The position numbers and the translations under genes are program-made. This document shows, in pieces, positions 52,152 to 61,771 of a stretch of DNA of 64,000 bases. The notes beneath the pieces are model-generated. The model was given only the letters and a program-made list of their open reading frames with translations, was not told where the DNA came from and did no database searches. Where the stretch lies: positions 78,676 through 142,675 of the forward strand of contig NZ_RQVJ01000004.1 of the NCBI RefSeq assembly GCF_003999875.1. Reading direction: 5' to 3'. This stretch comes from Veillonella sp. 3310 (lineage in GTDB: Bacteria; Bacillota; Negativicutes; Veillonellales; Veillonellaceae). Numbering within the stretch: the stretch's first letter is position 1; the number at the start of each line of letters is the position of its first letter.

Positions 52152-52978
52152 ATGGCCTCCCCTAGTTCTTCATTAGTGGTAATGCCTTTTGGCATAGCTA
52201 CCCCTTGTTCTTGTAAACGCACGGCAATTTCTGACGGCACCGGCACATCCAGTCCAAGACCTTTTAGGGTATCTACATTCATAAACACATCTTTCGGTGC
52301 CCCTTCGTCGATGACTTTACCTTGTTTCATCACGATGATACGATCCGCCAAAGCTGCCTCTTCCATAAAGTGCGTAATATACACGATAGTGATGCCTTCT
52401 TCTTTATTAAGGCGATACACCGTATCCATCACTTCTTTGCGACCCTTCGGATCTAACATCGCTGTTGGCTCATCTAAAATGATGCATTTCGGTTTCATCG
52501 CTAATACACCGGCAATGGCGATACGTTGCTTTTGTCCCCCTGATAATAGATGAGGTCCATGCAAAGCATAGTCCGACATGTTTACCGCCGCCAAAGCTGC
52601 ATCCACACGACTGCGAATCTCTGGAGCTGGCACACCTAAGTTCTCAGGCCCAAACGCCACATCTTCTTCCACAATAGCTGCCACAATTTGATTATCTGGA
52701 TTTTGGAATACCATGCCCACATTTTGGCGAATATTCCAAATTAAATGCTCTTCTTTTGTATCCATTCCTAAAATGGTAACGGTACCAGATGTAGGCTGTA
52801 ATAGGACATTAAAATGTTTGGCAAGGGTACTTTTACCACTCCCATTTGTCCCGATAATGCTGACAAACTCACCTTCATGAATGTGAACACTCACATCCTG
52901 CAAGGCGTGTACCTCACGGCCCATTTCGTCTTGGTACACATGACTCATATGGTCCGTACTGATCATAACTTGTTTCAT
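52136..52978 (-). CDS. ecfA1: ECF transporter ATPase EcfA1
   Basis: The partner ATPase (280 residues) has Walker A GTNGSGKSTLAKHFN, signature LSGGQKQRIAIAG, Walker B CIILDEPTAMLDP and switch YITHFMEEA. ECF ATPases act as an A1-A2 heterodimer. The open frame extends to a TTG at 53011, but I choose the ATG at 52978; GAGAGGAAA lies about 12 bases before it, so the start is less certain than for neighbours. It is the first gene of the ecfA1-ecfA2-ecfT-truA group. No ribosomal protein genes precede it here, unlike in many Firmicutes. Confidence 0.92.
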   Translation of the reverse strand: MKQVMISTDHMSHVYQDEMGREVHALQDVSVHIHEGEFVSIIGTNGSGKSTLAKHFNVLLQPTSGTVTILGMDTKEEHLIWNIRQNVGMVFQNPDNQIVAAIVEEDVAFGPENLGVPAPEIRSRVDAALAAVNMSDYALHGPHLLSGGQKQRIAIAGVLAMKPKCIILDEPTAMLDPKGRKEVMDTVYRLNKEEGITIVYITHFMEEAALADRIIVMKQGKVIDEGAPKDVFMNVDTLKGLGLDVPVPSEIAVRLQEQGVAMPKGITTNEELGEAICQFN

Positions 52979-53107
52979 CTTGTTTTCAGTTTCCTCTCTA
53001 CGTAAGTACAATTGTTACTTCGTATTACAATCTACTTCATTATACCTTGTAGAGAGGTTTAGGACAATAGGCAACCTTATGTAGGAGTGTAAGGTTAACA
53101 ATATAAC

Positions 53108-54778
53108 TTATTTTTTGAAAGCAATGTGACGATAACTTGTGAACGTCAACCATTTCGCGAATGTCTCATTGAGATTCTTGGATGCCTCAATATCTGCTAT
53201 AAACTGAGCGTATTCCTCTGCAGATTGTACCTCGATGCCAAAGCCACGACCATTTAATAATGGTACACCTTGGTATGTATACTCACGCAATGGAGCAATG
53301 GCTGTGATGACCCCATCTCGTACAGAAATATACACTTTATCACGTAAAATCAAGATATCGAAAGTGCTTGGATATTGGTAACTATCCCCTGTCAACGGAA
53401 TCGTATCACCCACACGGTACGTAGCACATTCTGGGCGCACTTTATCGACTGTCAATCCTTCCACATCATAGTAGAACTCTTCAAAAATATCACCACGACC
53501 ACGAACGGAATCGCCGATAAATGTATATAGTTCTTCCCCTTTATCGAGGGTGTCTTGGATCACACCGCAGGCCGCTGTCATATGGCTCACACGGTCGATC
53601 AAAATGAACTCGCCCAATGTTTTATGCTTAGTGAAAGTATCCACCACAATTGGTTCTTGTAAGGTCAAAACACAACGAGCTATTTCATTTTTACTTAATC
53701 CATCACGCTCCACATGATCGCCAGTGTTCACATCCACAGCATACCGGATTTTGCTCACTACCCCAGATACTAATTTCGTACCTGCCATAATCAGGTATTC
53801 TCTACCTTCTTGCAAAGTAGTATCATCCATCCAGAGCAAGGTAGTTTCTAACTTTGCACTGACCTGTAATTCTGTGCCATTCACAATGACACAACCACGG
53901 GACACATCTACTTCACGATCTAATTGGATCGTCACCGCTTCCCCTGTATGAATTTCCTCAACAGAATCAAAACCTCGAATTAAGGATTTTACTACTGCCG
54001 TTTCACCGCTTGGCAAGACGCACACTGTGTCATTCACACGAAGGGTACCACTTTCCACTTGTCCTTGGAACCCTCTAAACGTATGGTCTGGTCGAGATAC
54101 ACGTTGTACTGGCAAATAGAATCCTTCTTCTTCAAAAGCTTGGATATCTACTGTTTCTAAATGGCCTAGTAAAGTATTGCCCTTATACCAAGGCATATGA
54201 GGAGAATGAACAGTGATATTGTCACCCTCTGTTGCCGATACAGGGATGATAGCAATGTCTGCCAATTGCAATTCTTGTTGTAATCCTTGGATATCTGTTT
54301 GGATTTCTTGGAAGCGACTTTCACTATAGTCCACTAAGTCCATTTTATTCACTGCAAAGATAAAATGTTGGATCCCCATCAAAGCACAGATACGAGCGTG
54401 GCGACGAGTTTGCACCAATACACCTTGCTTCGCATCCACTAGAATAATCGCCAAATCCGCAAAGGAGGCTCCCACCGCCATGTTTCGTGTATATTCTTCA
54501 TGGCCCGGTGTGTCTGCCACGATGAAGCTGCGATGGTCCGTTGTGAAATAGCGATACGCCACGTCAATGGTGATGCCTTGCTCACGCTCTGCCATCAAAC
54601 CGTCTAGCAATAAGGAGTAGTCGATTTTACCGCCACGACTGCCCACCTTACTTTCTAATTCAAGGGCTTCCTTTTGGTCTGCATATAATAATTTGGAATC
54701 GTATAAGATATGTCCAATCAATGTAGATTTTCCGTCATCTACACTGCCACATGTAATGAATTTCAATAAACTTTTCAT
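53108..54778 (-). CDS. cysN: Sulfate adenylyltransferase subunit 1 (GTPase), with C-terminal extension
   Basis: CysN is the GTPase that drives ATP sulfurylase CysD to make APS from sulfate and ATP. The G motifs are clear: GSVDDGKSTLIG near residue 11, DTPGHEEY near residue 90 and NKMD near residue 145, followed by EF-Tu-like beta-barrel domains. At 556 residues it is about 80 longer than E. coli CysN. The extra C-terminal 120 residues (after GDIFEEFYYD) match neither the APS kinase domain of CysNC fusions nor any family I recognise. The start overlaps the cysD stop by one base (ATGA-type). Confidence 0.92.
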   Translation of the reverse strand: MKSLLKFITCGSVDDGKSTLIGHILYDSKLLYADQKEALELESKVGSRGGKIDYSLLLDGLMAEREQGITIDVAYRYFTTDHRSFIVADTPGHEEYTRNMAVGASFADLAIILVDAKQGVLVQTRRHARICALMGIQHFIFAVNKMDLVDYSESRFQEIQTDIQGLQQELQLADIAIIPVSATEGDNITVHSPHMPWYKGNTLLGHLETVDIQAFEEEGFYLPVQRVSRPDHTFRGFQGQVESGTLRVNDTVCVLPSGETAVVKSLIRGFDSVEEIHTGEAVTIQLDREVDVSRGCVIVNGTELQVSAKLETTLLWMDDTTLQEGREYLIMAGTKLVSGVVSKIRYAVDVNTGDHVERDGLSKNEIARCVLTLQEPIVVDTFTKHKTLGEFILIDRVSHMTAACGVIQDTLDKGEELYTFIGDSVRGRGDIFEEFYYDVEGLTVDKVRPECATYRVGDTIPLTGDSYQYPSTFDILILRDKVYISVRDGVITAIAPLREYTYQGVPLLNGRGFGIEVQSAEEYAQFIADIEASKNLNETFAKWLTFTSYRHIAFKK

Positions 54779-55677
54779 TAGAAATAGCCCTCCCGTTTAC
54801 GTCGTTCCATGCTACCTGCCGCTTCACTGTCAATAACCCTTGTAGTTCGTTCAGACGATACAGCACTCAATGTTTCTTCAATGATTTCATCTAGGGTCGT
54901 CGCATTCGATTCAATACCACCTGTTAATGGGTAACAGCCTAATGTACGGAATCGCACTAATTTATTTTCTACGGTCTCACCATCTTGTAAGCGGAATCGC
55001 TCATCATCGACCATGATTAAGTTGCCATCACGTTCTACCACTGGTCGTTCTGCTGCAAAGTACAATGGTACGATGTCGATATTTTCCCGTTTGATATATT
55101 GCCAAATATCGGTTTCTGTCCAGTTAGAGATAGGGAATACACGCATGCTTTCCCCTTTGTTGATTTTTGTGTTAAATAGTTTCCACATCTCTGGACGTTG
55201 GTTCTTTGGATCCCACGCATGTTGTTCATTTCTGAAAGAAAAGATACGTTCTTTCGCACGAGATTTTTCTTCGTCTCGGCGACCGCCACCAAAGGCCGCA
55301 TCAAAGCCGTATTTGTCCAACGCTTGTTTTAAAGCTTGTGTTTTCATAATATCTGTATAGGCCGCACCAGAGTCGAATGGGTTGATACCACGATCCACTC
55401 CGTCTTGGTTGATGTACTCTAGCATTTCGATACCTAATTTCTTTGCCACATTGTCACGAAACTCAATCATCTCTTTGAACTTCCAAGTAGTGTTCACATG
55501 TAAGAATGGGAATGGCGGTTTTGCTGGATAAAAAGCTTTCATTGCTAAATGCAGCATTACCGAACTATCTTTCCCGATGGAGTATAGCATCACTGGATTT
55601 TCACATTGTGCGGCTACCTCTCGAATAATATATATAGCTTCCGCTTCTAATTCATCTAAATGAGAGAATTGACTCAT
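54778..55677 (-). CDS. cysD: Sulfate adenylyltransferase subunit 2
   Basis: CysD adenylates sulfate to APS. The 299-residue protein has the PP-loop [17 protein letters not shown] near residue 31, [31 protein letters not shown] and [12 protein letters not shown], all conserved. I start at 55677 (MSQFSHLD) because GGAGG lies 6 bases upstream. It follows aprB by 10 bases and precedes cysN with a one-base overlap, in one operon from uptake to reduction. Confidence 0.96.
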   Translation of the reverse strand: MSQFSHLDELEAEAIYIIREVAAQCENPVMLYSIGKDSSVMLHLAMKAFYPAKPPFPFLHVNTTWKFKEMIEFRDNVAKKLGIEMLEYINQDGVDRGINPFDSGAAYTDIMKTQALKQALDKYGFDAAFGGGRRDEEKSRAKERIFSFRNEQHAWDPKNQRPEMWKLFNTKINKGESMRVFPISNWTETDIWQYIKRENIDIVPLYFAAERPVVERDGNLIMVDDERFRLQDGETVENKLVRFRTLGCYPLTGGIESNATTLDEIIEETLSAVSSERTTRVIDSEAAGSMERRKREGYF

Positions 55678-55687
55678 ATTGACCTCC

Positions 55688-56002
55688 TTAATAGGCATTA
55701 CTTTCTTTTGCATTCACTGTAATTCGTTGCACAGTTCCATCTACTTTCGTAATGTCCCAGTGCAATAAATGACCTTCTGTTGTTACCACCATAGTAGCTC
55801 CTTTACCACCCATGTCTTCTCCTAAGAAAAAGGAAATAGCTCCTACAGGGCATTCTTTTACGCAGGACACACAGCCCCAACAATCAGAAGGATAGGCGAT
55901 GTAAGCTTTCTTCGCCTCATCTTTATAGATTAATGTCCCAGGGCATACTTGTTGGCATCTACCGCAACCGATACAAGTATCCTTATTAATTTGTATGCTC
56001 AT
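55688..56002 (-). CDS. aprB: Adenylylsulfate reductase beta subunit, ferredoxin-like
   Basis: This 104-residue protein has two 4Fe-4S binding motifs, [13 protein letters not shown] near residue 11 and [14 protein letters not shown] near residue 42. AprB passes electrons to the FAD of AprA, which reduces APS to AMP and sulfite. It is shorter than AprB of dissimilatory sulfate reducers (about 150-165 residues), lacking most of the C-terminal tail that embraces AprA. It overlaps aprA by 17 bases and lies within an assimilatory cluster. The role is inferred from family and context. Confidence 0.85.
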   Translation of the reverse strand: MSIQINKDTCIGCGRCQQVCPGTLIYKDEAKKAYIAYPSDCWGCVSCVKECPVGAISFFLGEDMGGKGATMVVTTEGHLLHWDITKVDGTVQRITVNAKESNAY

Positions 56003-57692
56003 AAGTATCCCCCTTTTCCACTAGTGGCCGTTGAAAGACCTGAAATTCACCATCTTGATATACGGAGTTGACGTACACCAATCCGTCGTCGCTACAATTC
56101 GGGTAGTCACCATGTTCTCCAAAGCTGTGCCAACGTGTTTCCTTACGTCCCTCTAAATGAGCCACTAAGGCTCGGCCCACCACAATGCGATCTCGCAATT
56201 CATAGAGGTAGGACAGTTCATGTAATGTATTGGCTTGTAATTGCTCTACATCTTTGGCTAAAGCTTGCAATTTTGATTTCGCAATACCTAAGCTTTCCTC
56301 TGTGTATTTGTAGGCTTGGCTGATGCCACCGGCATAGATATCCATAATGTCTTGTAAGCGCTGTTCCTGTTCTTCAATACGGACTAAAGTAGAATCATCA
56401 TTAGCACCCTGTTGCGCAACATATCGTTTCAAGATAGCATCGATTGCTTCCTTATACCATGGTTCATTTCCTACAGATGGCACTTCACCTTGATCTTGGT
56501 ACCGTCGTACAATTTCATCACCTGCAATTTCACCTTCTGCTAAGGCTCCTGTGACATATTTTTGAGGAGCTCCCCCTGCCACATCACCAGCAGCAAACAA
56601 GTTAGTGATGGTCGTTTCTCGGTGCGTATCTACCCAGTAGCCACTCGCTGTATGACCGCCTACGATATATGGCTCTGTACCTTCAATTTCTACATTTTCT
56701 GTGGCAGGTCCTTGTCCACGTTCTACCCAACGCAATGTTTGGCTTGGTGCCATATTGAGGTAGGCTTTCAGCAAGTCTTGCTCTTGGTCTGGAGAAATCC
56801 CCTTCGTTCCTAAATAGCAAGGTCCTCTGCCTTCCACCTGTTCCTGTACGGTGCCGTACACACGTTGGGACGTAGTGATGCCGTATACACTTTCATAATT
56901 CTCGCCAAGTCCATTGATTTGTTTAGCTCCTACCCCTTGGGCAATAGTCCCGGTAGGGGCGATAGTATCTTTACAACGAAGGGCAATGAAGCGCATCTCT
57001 AGGGTCGTCATCTCCGCCCCTTGCAAGATCCCCATCGCATAGCCCGCCCCTGTATTGAATGGGGAATACCACATTTTATGACGAGAAAAGCCCGGATTGT
57101 TAGGTTTATAAATCCCAGAGGCACCGCCAGTAGCGCAGATTACGTAGGTTGCCTCAATCTCATAGATGGTACCCGTTTCTTTATGGAATCCTACAGCACC
57201 ATAGATACGGTTATCTTTCACAATGTAATCCGTGATAACTAATTGATTAATTACCTGACAATGTTCCAAAGATTCCACAGCACTCGCCAAGATAGGCTTA
57301 ATATTTTCACCATTAATTTTAATATTTCGATTCCCACGAGCCACGTAGTTGCCTTGGTCGTCTTTCAAAATCACTAGTCCTAATCGTTCTAGCTCATGAA
57401 CTGTGCCATTCACTCGTTCGCACATCGTACGCAACAAGTCATCTCGTACAATGCCCTCCGCATCCTTCGTGGCATAGTCCACATAATCTTGGACTGTGCG
57501 GTTCGGCAAAATATAACAGTTGATGGCATTCACCCCTGCTGCCAAACAGCCACTTCGTTTAATATGCGCCTTCTCTGCCACGATGATACGGGCATCGCTA
57601 GTTTTTCCTATGGTTAACGCTGCATAACAACCAGCCGTCCCTCCGCCGATAATCAACACATCTGTGCGCAGTCGCTCTTTCTTTCCTAACAT
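55986..57692 (-). CDS. aprA: Adenylylsulfate reductase alpha subunit, flavoprotein
   Basis: AprA belongs to the fumarate reductase/succinate dehydrogenase flavoprotein superfamily. The FAD dinucleotide motif TDVLIIGGGTAGCYAAL is at the N terminus, with CATGGASGIYKPNNPGF, EGRGPCYLGTKGI and a late FAAGDVAGGAPQKYVTGALAEG. At 568 residues it is shorter than dissimilatory AprA (about 630-660). The neighbours (aprB, cysD, cysN and sulfate ABC genes) strongly indicate reduction of APS for cysteine synthesis. I start at ATG 57692 after AAAGGG; a GTG at 57701 is in frame. No cysH is seen here. Confidence 0.85.
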   Translation of the reverse strand: MLGKKERLRTDVLIIGGGTAGCYAALTIGKTSDARIIVAEKAHIKRSGCLAAGVNAINCYILPNRTVQDYVDYATKDAEGIVRDDLLRTMCERVNGTVHELERLGLVILKDDQGNYVARGNRNIKINGENIKPILASAVESLEHCQVINQLVITDYIVKDNRIYGAVGFHKETGTIYEIEATYVICATGGASGIYKPNNPGFSRHKMWYSPFNTGAGYAMGILQGAEMTTLEMRFIALRCKDTIAPTGTIAQGVGAKQINGLGENYESVYGITTSQRVYGTVQEQVEGRGPCYLGTKGISPDQEQDLLKAYLNMAPSQTLRWVERGQGPATENVEIEGTEPYIVGGHTASGYWVDTHRETTITNLFAAGDVAGGAPQKYVTGALAEGEIAGDEIVRRYQDQGEVPSVGNEPWYKEAIDAILKRYVAQQGANDDSTLVRIEEQEQRLQDIMDIYAGGISQAYKYTEESLGIAKSKLQALAKDVEQLQANTLHELSYLYELRDRIVVGRALVAHLEGRKETRWHSFGEHGDYPNCSDDGLVYVNSVYQDGEFQVFQRPLVEKGDTYEHTN

Positions 57693-57773
57693 CCTATGCA
57701 CCCTTTCCTTCCATGCGTATATACCCTTGTATATATTGTTTCTGCTTTATCTATACCTTTTGAAAGTTTCATA

Positions 57774-58835
57774 CTAAATATAGAACAAGCTACTTGTATT
57801 CATACCTTCATTTTCTACTAGATACGTATCCGTCTCATCATAGATGCAAATTCTAGAAATCAACACATCCACCGCATCACCTACTTTGAAAGCATGTCCA
57901 TCGATAGTATGATTCGCCACCAGTACTAACTCACCAATCCGCAGGGTCACTTCCAAACGATTTCCTTTGAATAAAATATGTTCAATATGACCTAGTTCCA
58001 CCACACTGCGATAGCGGTGTAATGACCCTTGAGGATGAATGCTGATATATTCTGGTCGAATTAAGGCTTCTTTTACATTTTCGATTTTCTGAAAGCCCTT
58101 TAACACGTCATACCCTTCTACGACAGAAGACTTACCTAAGAACTTAGCCACAAAAGGAGTCTCTGGATTACAGTAGATCTCCTGCGGTGTTCCTACTTGT
58201 TCAATACGACCTTTGTTGGTGACCACGATTTGATCCGCCATTTCTAGCGCCTCTTCTTGGTCATGTGTGACAAAAATAGTAGTAATACCAATTTGCTGAA
58301 TCGTATTACGTAGCCACATACGAAGCTCTTCTTTTACCTTCGCATCGATGGCTGCAAAGGGTTCATCCAAGAGCAATACCTCTGGATTCGGTGCCAACGC
58401 TCTCGCAAAGGCAACCCGTTGCCGTTGTCCGCCCGACAGTTGACTCGGATATCTATCTTCTAATCCACTAAGGCCAATGAGTTCGATGAGCTCTGTTACA
58501 CGGCGACGAATTTCCTCCTTGGCCACTTTCTTTACAGTCAAGCCAAAGGCAATATTATCAAAGACCGTCATATAGCGAAACAAGGCATAACTTTGAAACA
58601 AAAAACCAATCCCTCTATCTGCCGGTGCCACGTCATTGACCCGTGTCCCATTGATACAGATATCACCTCGATCTGGTGTTTCCAAGCCAGCAATCATCCG
58701 TAATATGGTCGTCTTCCCACTACCACTAGGACCTAAGAGGGCTACCAAACTGCCCTTCTCAATGGATAAGGACACATCTTTAGATGCCTGAAAGTCTCCA
58801 TAATTTTTATATATATTCGATAAACTAACGTACAT
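57774..58835 (-). CDS. cysA: Sulfate/thiosulfate ABC transporter ATPase
   Basis: The 353-residue ATPase has Walker A GPSGSGKTTILRMIAG near residue 36, signature LSGGQRQRVAFARALA, Walker B LLLDEPFAAIDAKV and switch FVTHDQEEA. A C-terminal TOBE-type domain begins near residue 240 (ALIRPEYISI). It powers sulfate uptake with CysT, CysW and Sbp, whose genes precede it. GGGAGG lies before the start. The gene order sbp-cysT-cysW-cysA is the usual one. Confidence 0.93.
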   Translation of the reverse strand: MYVSLSNIYKNYGDFQASKDVSLSIEKGSLVALLGPSGSGKTTILRMIAGLETPDRGDICINGTRVNDVAPADRGIGFLFQSYALFRYMTVFDNIAFGLTVKKVAKEEIRRRVTELIELIGLSGLEDRYPSQLSGGQRQRVAFARALAPNPEVLLLDEPFAAIDAKVKEELRMWLRNTIQQIGITTIFVTHDQEEALEMADQIVVTNKGRIEQVGTPQEIYCNPETPFVAKFLGKSSVVEGYDVLKGFQKIENVKEALIRPEYISIHPQGSLHRYRSVVELGHIEHILFKGNRLEVTLRIGELVLVANHTIDGHAFKVGDAVDVLISRICIYDETDTYLVENEGMNTSSLFYI

Positions 58836-58870
58836 GTATTTCCTCCCTCTACCTGTATCGATGACGATTA

Positions 58871-59698
58871 TTACCGATGACTAGCTTTATGCGCCGCATA
58901 GGTGCGTAAACCAATCATGATGAAAGCCAATAGAATCAACACCGACGATACACTAAAGGATGCAACCACAGCGCTTTCAGTACCAGACATATAGAGAGCA
59001 TCGATTTCTAATGGCAAGGTAAACGTAGAGCCCCTCGCCTTAGATACGGCCGCCACGGCTCCAAATTCACCCATAGCCCGGGCTCCGCACAAGATAATCC
59101 CATACAACAAAGGCCATTTGATGTGAGGAAAGGTGATCTCCTTAAAAATACGCCATCCAGAAGCCCCCATCAAAGCAGCCGCTTCCTCTTCTTCTCGCCC
59201 TTGATTCAACAAGACTGGCAAGATTTCACGGAATACAAAGGGCATCGTCATAAATATAGTAACCAAGATAACCCCTGGTATAGCAAACACAATACGAATA
59301 TCTAACCCTGTCCACGCATTGAACTGATTGATGTATGGCCCTAACCATCCCAATCGACCAAAGGTGAGTAGAAAAGCTAAACCTGCAATGACTGGCGATA
59401 CAGAAAAAGGTATATCTGCCAAAGTAGCTATCAATGTTTTACCAGGAAAATCGAATTTCGACACAGCAAACGCAGCCGCCACACCGAAGATAGCACTCAC
59501 CAACATAGCAATGACCATCACCAAAATGGTCAGCCCCAAAGATTTCATCACATATACAGTGCTAATAGACTGCACATAGAACTGCCAACCTAAGGATAAG
59601 GCCTGAAACACTACTGAAAGCATAGGAATAAGAAGCATAGAAATAATGAATGCCCAAGCTAATAGAATTAACAAGGTAGAACCGTATCGTCCTTTCAT
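58871..59698 (-). CDS. cysW: Sulfate ABC transporter permease CysW
   Basis: This 275-residue permease has six membrane helices and the EAA loop REEEEAAALMGASGWRIFKEITFP near residue 165, here quoted as EEAAALMGASGWRIFKE, where CysA docks. IPFSVSPVIAGLAFLL and GARAMGEFGAVAAVS are typical of CysW. It begins 8 bases after cysT with GGGAGG upstream. With CysT it forms the membrane channel. Confidence 0.93.
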   Translation of the reverse strand: MKGRYGSTLLILLAWAFIISMLLIPMLSVVFQALSLGWQFYVQSISTVYVMKSLGLTILVMVIAMLVSAIFGVAAAFAVSKFDFPGKTLIATLADIPFSVSPVIAGLAFLLTFGRLGWLGPYINQFNAWTGLDIRIVFAIPGVILVTIFMTMPFVFREILPVLLNQGREEEEAAALMGASGWRIFKEITFPHIKWPLLYGIILCGARAMGEFGAVAAVSKARGSTFTLPLEIDALYMSGTESAVVASFSVSSVLILLAFIMIGLRTYAAHKASHR

Positions 59699-59705
59699 AG
59701 TCCCC

Positions 59706-60581
59706 TTACCTCCCTTTAATACGCTTTGCGTGATGATTCTGAATCAGATTCACTACTAATAATATTGAAAACGAAATGCCTAATAACACAATGGCAATGG
59801 CCGTAGCACTGCTATAATCGGCATAATTTAACTTTTGCATAATCACATAGGACACAGCCTGTGTGTGATTTTTAAAACTATTCCCTGAAATGTAAATAAT
59901 GCTACCATATTCGCCAATCCCTCTAGCAAAAGCCAAGCTAAAACCCGTCAACAAGGGTGGCAATAATTCAGGAAAAATAACTTGTCGGTACAGTCTAAAC
60001 TTGCTCGCTCCCATCATGAAAGCTGCCTCTTCGTAAATAGGATCTAAGGTTTCTAACACCGGTTCCAAAGACCGCACCACAAAGGGAATCCCTACAAATA
60101 CGAGGGCTACCACAATGCCTATTTGACTGTAAGCCACGTGAATCCCCCACTGTGACAGAATTGATCCAAACCAACCTGTATCGGTATACAGTTTCGACAA
60201 AGTAATACCTGCCACCGCTGTGGGTAGGGCAAAGGGGAGCTCTATCATACTATTCAGTAAAGCTTTTCCTGGAAAGGTATAGCGCACCAATACCCAAGCC
60301 AAGATAAACCCAAAGACCACATTAATAGCAGCTGCTATAGCTGCTGTTCCCAAGCTAGTTTTAAAAGCTTGTATGACATTCGCTTTTGTAAGCAATACTT
60401 TCCACGTGTCCCAAGGCAAGGACAAACCATGGGAAAACACTGACCCTAAAGGAATGATGATACAGATCGATAATAAGGCGATGGTAATGCCCAAAGACAA
60501 TCCCATACCCGGAATAATCCGCGTCGATGTAGGGCGTATGATTCGTGAAAGCCACGATGTATTAGGTTCCATAGATTTCAT
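59706..60581 (-). CDS. cysT: Sulfate ABC transporter permease CysT (CysU)
   Basis: The 291-residue partner permease shows LPFALPTAVAGITLSKLY, the EAA loop DPIYEEAAFMMGASKFRLYRQ and GFSLAFARGIGEYGSIIYISG, matching CysT. I start at 60581 (MKSMEPN), which has AAGGTGGGG about 6 bases upstream and overlaps the sbp end by 20 bases; the ORF is open to 60641, but that would overlap sbp by 80. Six helices are predicted. Confidence 0.92.
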   Translation of the reverse strand: MKSMEPNTSWLSRIIRPTSTRIIPGMGLSLGITIALLSICIIIPLGSVFSHGLSLPWDTWKVLLTKANVIQAFKTSLGTAAIAAAINVVFGFILAWVLVRYTFPGKALLNSMIELPFALPTAVAGITLSKLYTDTGWFGSILSQWGIHVAYSQIGIVVALVFVGIPFVVRSLEPVLETLDPIYEEAAFMMGASKFRLYRQVIFPELLPPLLTGFSLAFARGIGEYGSIIYISGNSFKNHTQAVSYVIMQKLNYADYSSATAIAIVLLGISFSILLVVNLIQNHHAKRIKGR

Positions 60582-61587
60582 CAAATACCCCACCTTCATC
60601 AAAAAACTTTTTATATACTGCATCCCAACCGCCATACGCATGAATCGTTGTTAACTCTATCCTATGGTTAAAGGTTGAAGAAAACTCCTGTAAGATAGCT
60701 GGATTAGACGGTCTAAACCCATAAGAACCAATCAATCGTTGTCCCTCATCGGAGTATAAATACTGAATGTAATCACGAGCCACCTCTGTAGTCTGATCTC
60801 GGTCTGTAATTCCTTTTACAAGCGCCACATTCGGCTCTGCAACGATACTCGTTTTCGGTGTGACCACTTCATATTGACCTGGGTAATTCTTCACAATTTG
60901 CAAGGCTTCATTTTCCCAAATCAATAGCACATCGCCTTGTTTATTTTCTACGAAAGTCGTCGCTGCACTACGAGCGCCAGCATCTAAGACTTTCACATGG
61001 TCATAGAGAGATTTCACATATCCTTTGGCACCCGTCTCTGTGCCGTATGCCCTAAGTCCATGATCCCAAGCTGCCATGAATATCCAACAAGCCGCGCTAG
61101 AACTTTTAGGGTCTGGAGCTACAATGGAAATGCCAGACCGTTCTAAATCTTCCCAACCTTGTATATGCTGAGGATTACCCTTTCGCACCAAGAATACAAT
61201 AGTCGACGTATAAGGCGCCGAATGATTGGGGAACATCGCTTCCCAATTCGCATCAAGCAAATGCACACGGTTCAGCATCTCTATATCTTGCGAAGATCCT
61301 AATGACACAACATCGGCATCATTCCCTTCAATGATAGACCGTGCCTGCGCACTGGATCCACCATGAGATTGCGTGACATGCACATCCTTTCCAGTGAGTG
61401 TCTTATAATGCTCACGGAACAAGCGATTATAATCCTCGTAAAACTCACGTGTACTATCATAGGACACATTCGTAATGTGCACCTCATTACCCACTATTTT
61501 GGGCTCTTTCATACATCCTGTGAAAGTCCCTATACATACAATGCCTATCATGGCGATGAGCCAGTTTCTATATCGTTTTCGTTTCAT
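60562..61587 (-). CDS. sbp: Sulfate-binding lipoprotein
   Basis: This extracytoplasmic solute-binding protein (341 residues) delivers sulfate to the ABC permease. It starts MKRKRYRNWLIAMIG and has a lipobox FTGC, so it is lipid-anchored to a membrane. SYDSTREFYEDYNRLF, QSHGGSSAQARSIIEG and SAACWIFMAAWDHGL are family motifs (the E. coli counterpart reads SYDPTRE and SHGGS). I start at 61587 after GATGGAGG; the ORF is open to 61626. It is the first gene of the sbp-cysTWA-aprAB-cysDN cluster. Confidence 0.93.
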   Translation of the reverse strand: MKRKRYRNWLIAMIGIVCIGTFTGCMKEPKIVGNEVHITNVSYDSTREFYEDYNRLFREHYKTLTGKDVHVTQSHGGSSAQARSIIEGNDADVVSLGSSQDIEMLNRVHLLDANWEAMFPNHSAPYTSTIVFLVRKGNPQHIQGWEDLERSGISIVAPDPKSSSAACWIFMAAWDHGLRAYGTETGAKGYVKSLYDHVKVLDAGARSAATTFVENKQGDVLLIWENEALQIVKNYPGQYEVVTPKTSIVAEPNVALVKGITDRDQTTEVARDYIQYLYSDEGQRLIGSYGFRPSNPAILQEFSSTFNHRIELTTIHAYGGWDAVYKKFFDEGGVFDEIYGT

Positions 61588-61647
61588 ATATCCTCCATCG
61601 TCATGATTCATTCCATAGCACTGCAATCATATTGTTAGACGCCACTA

Positions 61648-61653
61648 ATTATA
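61648..61653 (-). promoter_or_regulatory. Possible -10 element of the sulfate cluster
   Basis: The minus strand reads TATAAT about 60 bases before the sbp start. The -35 at 17 bases is poor, which would fit an activated promoter. The flanking CTAACTGGTTATAATTAG is imperfectly palindromic and could be a regulator site. Confidence 0.35.
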
Positions 61654-61771
61654 ACCAGTTAGTTTGCTAATATTCCCTATCTACCTTTAGAAATAGCGAC
61701 CATACTCTGCCTAAAAATATGATATATCTCAACTCTATAAATAAAACTTAAGAGTCATCCGCTAAAATACT

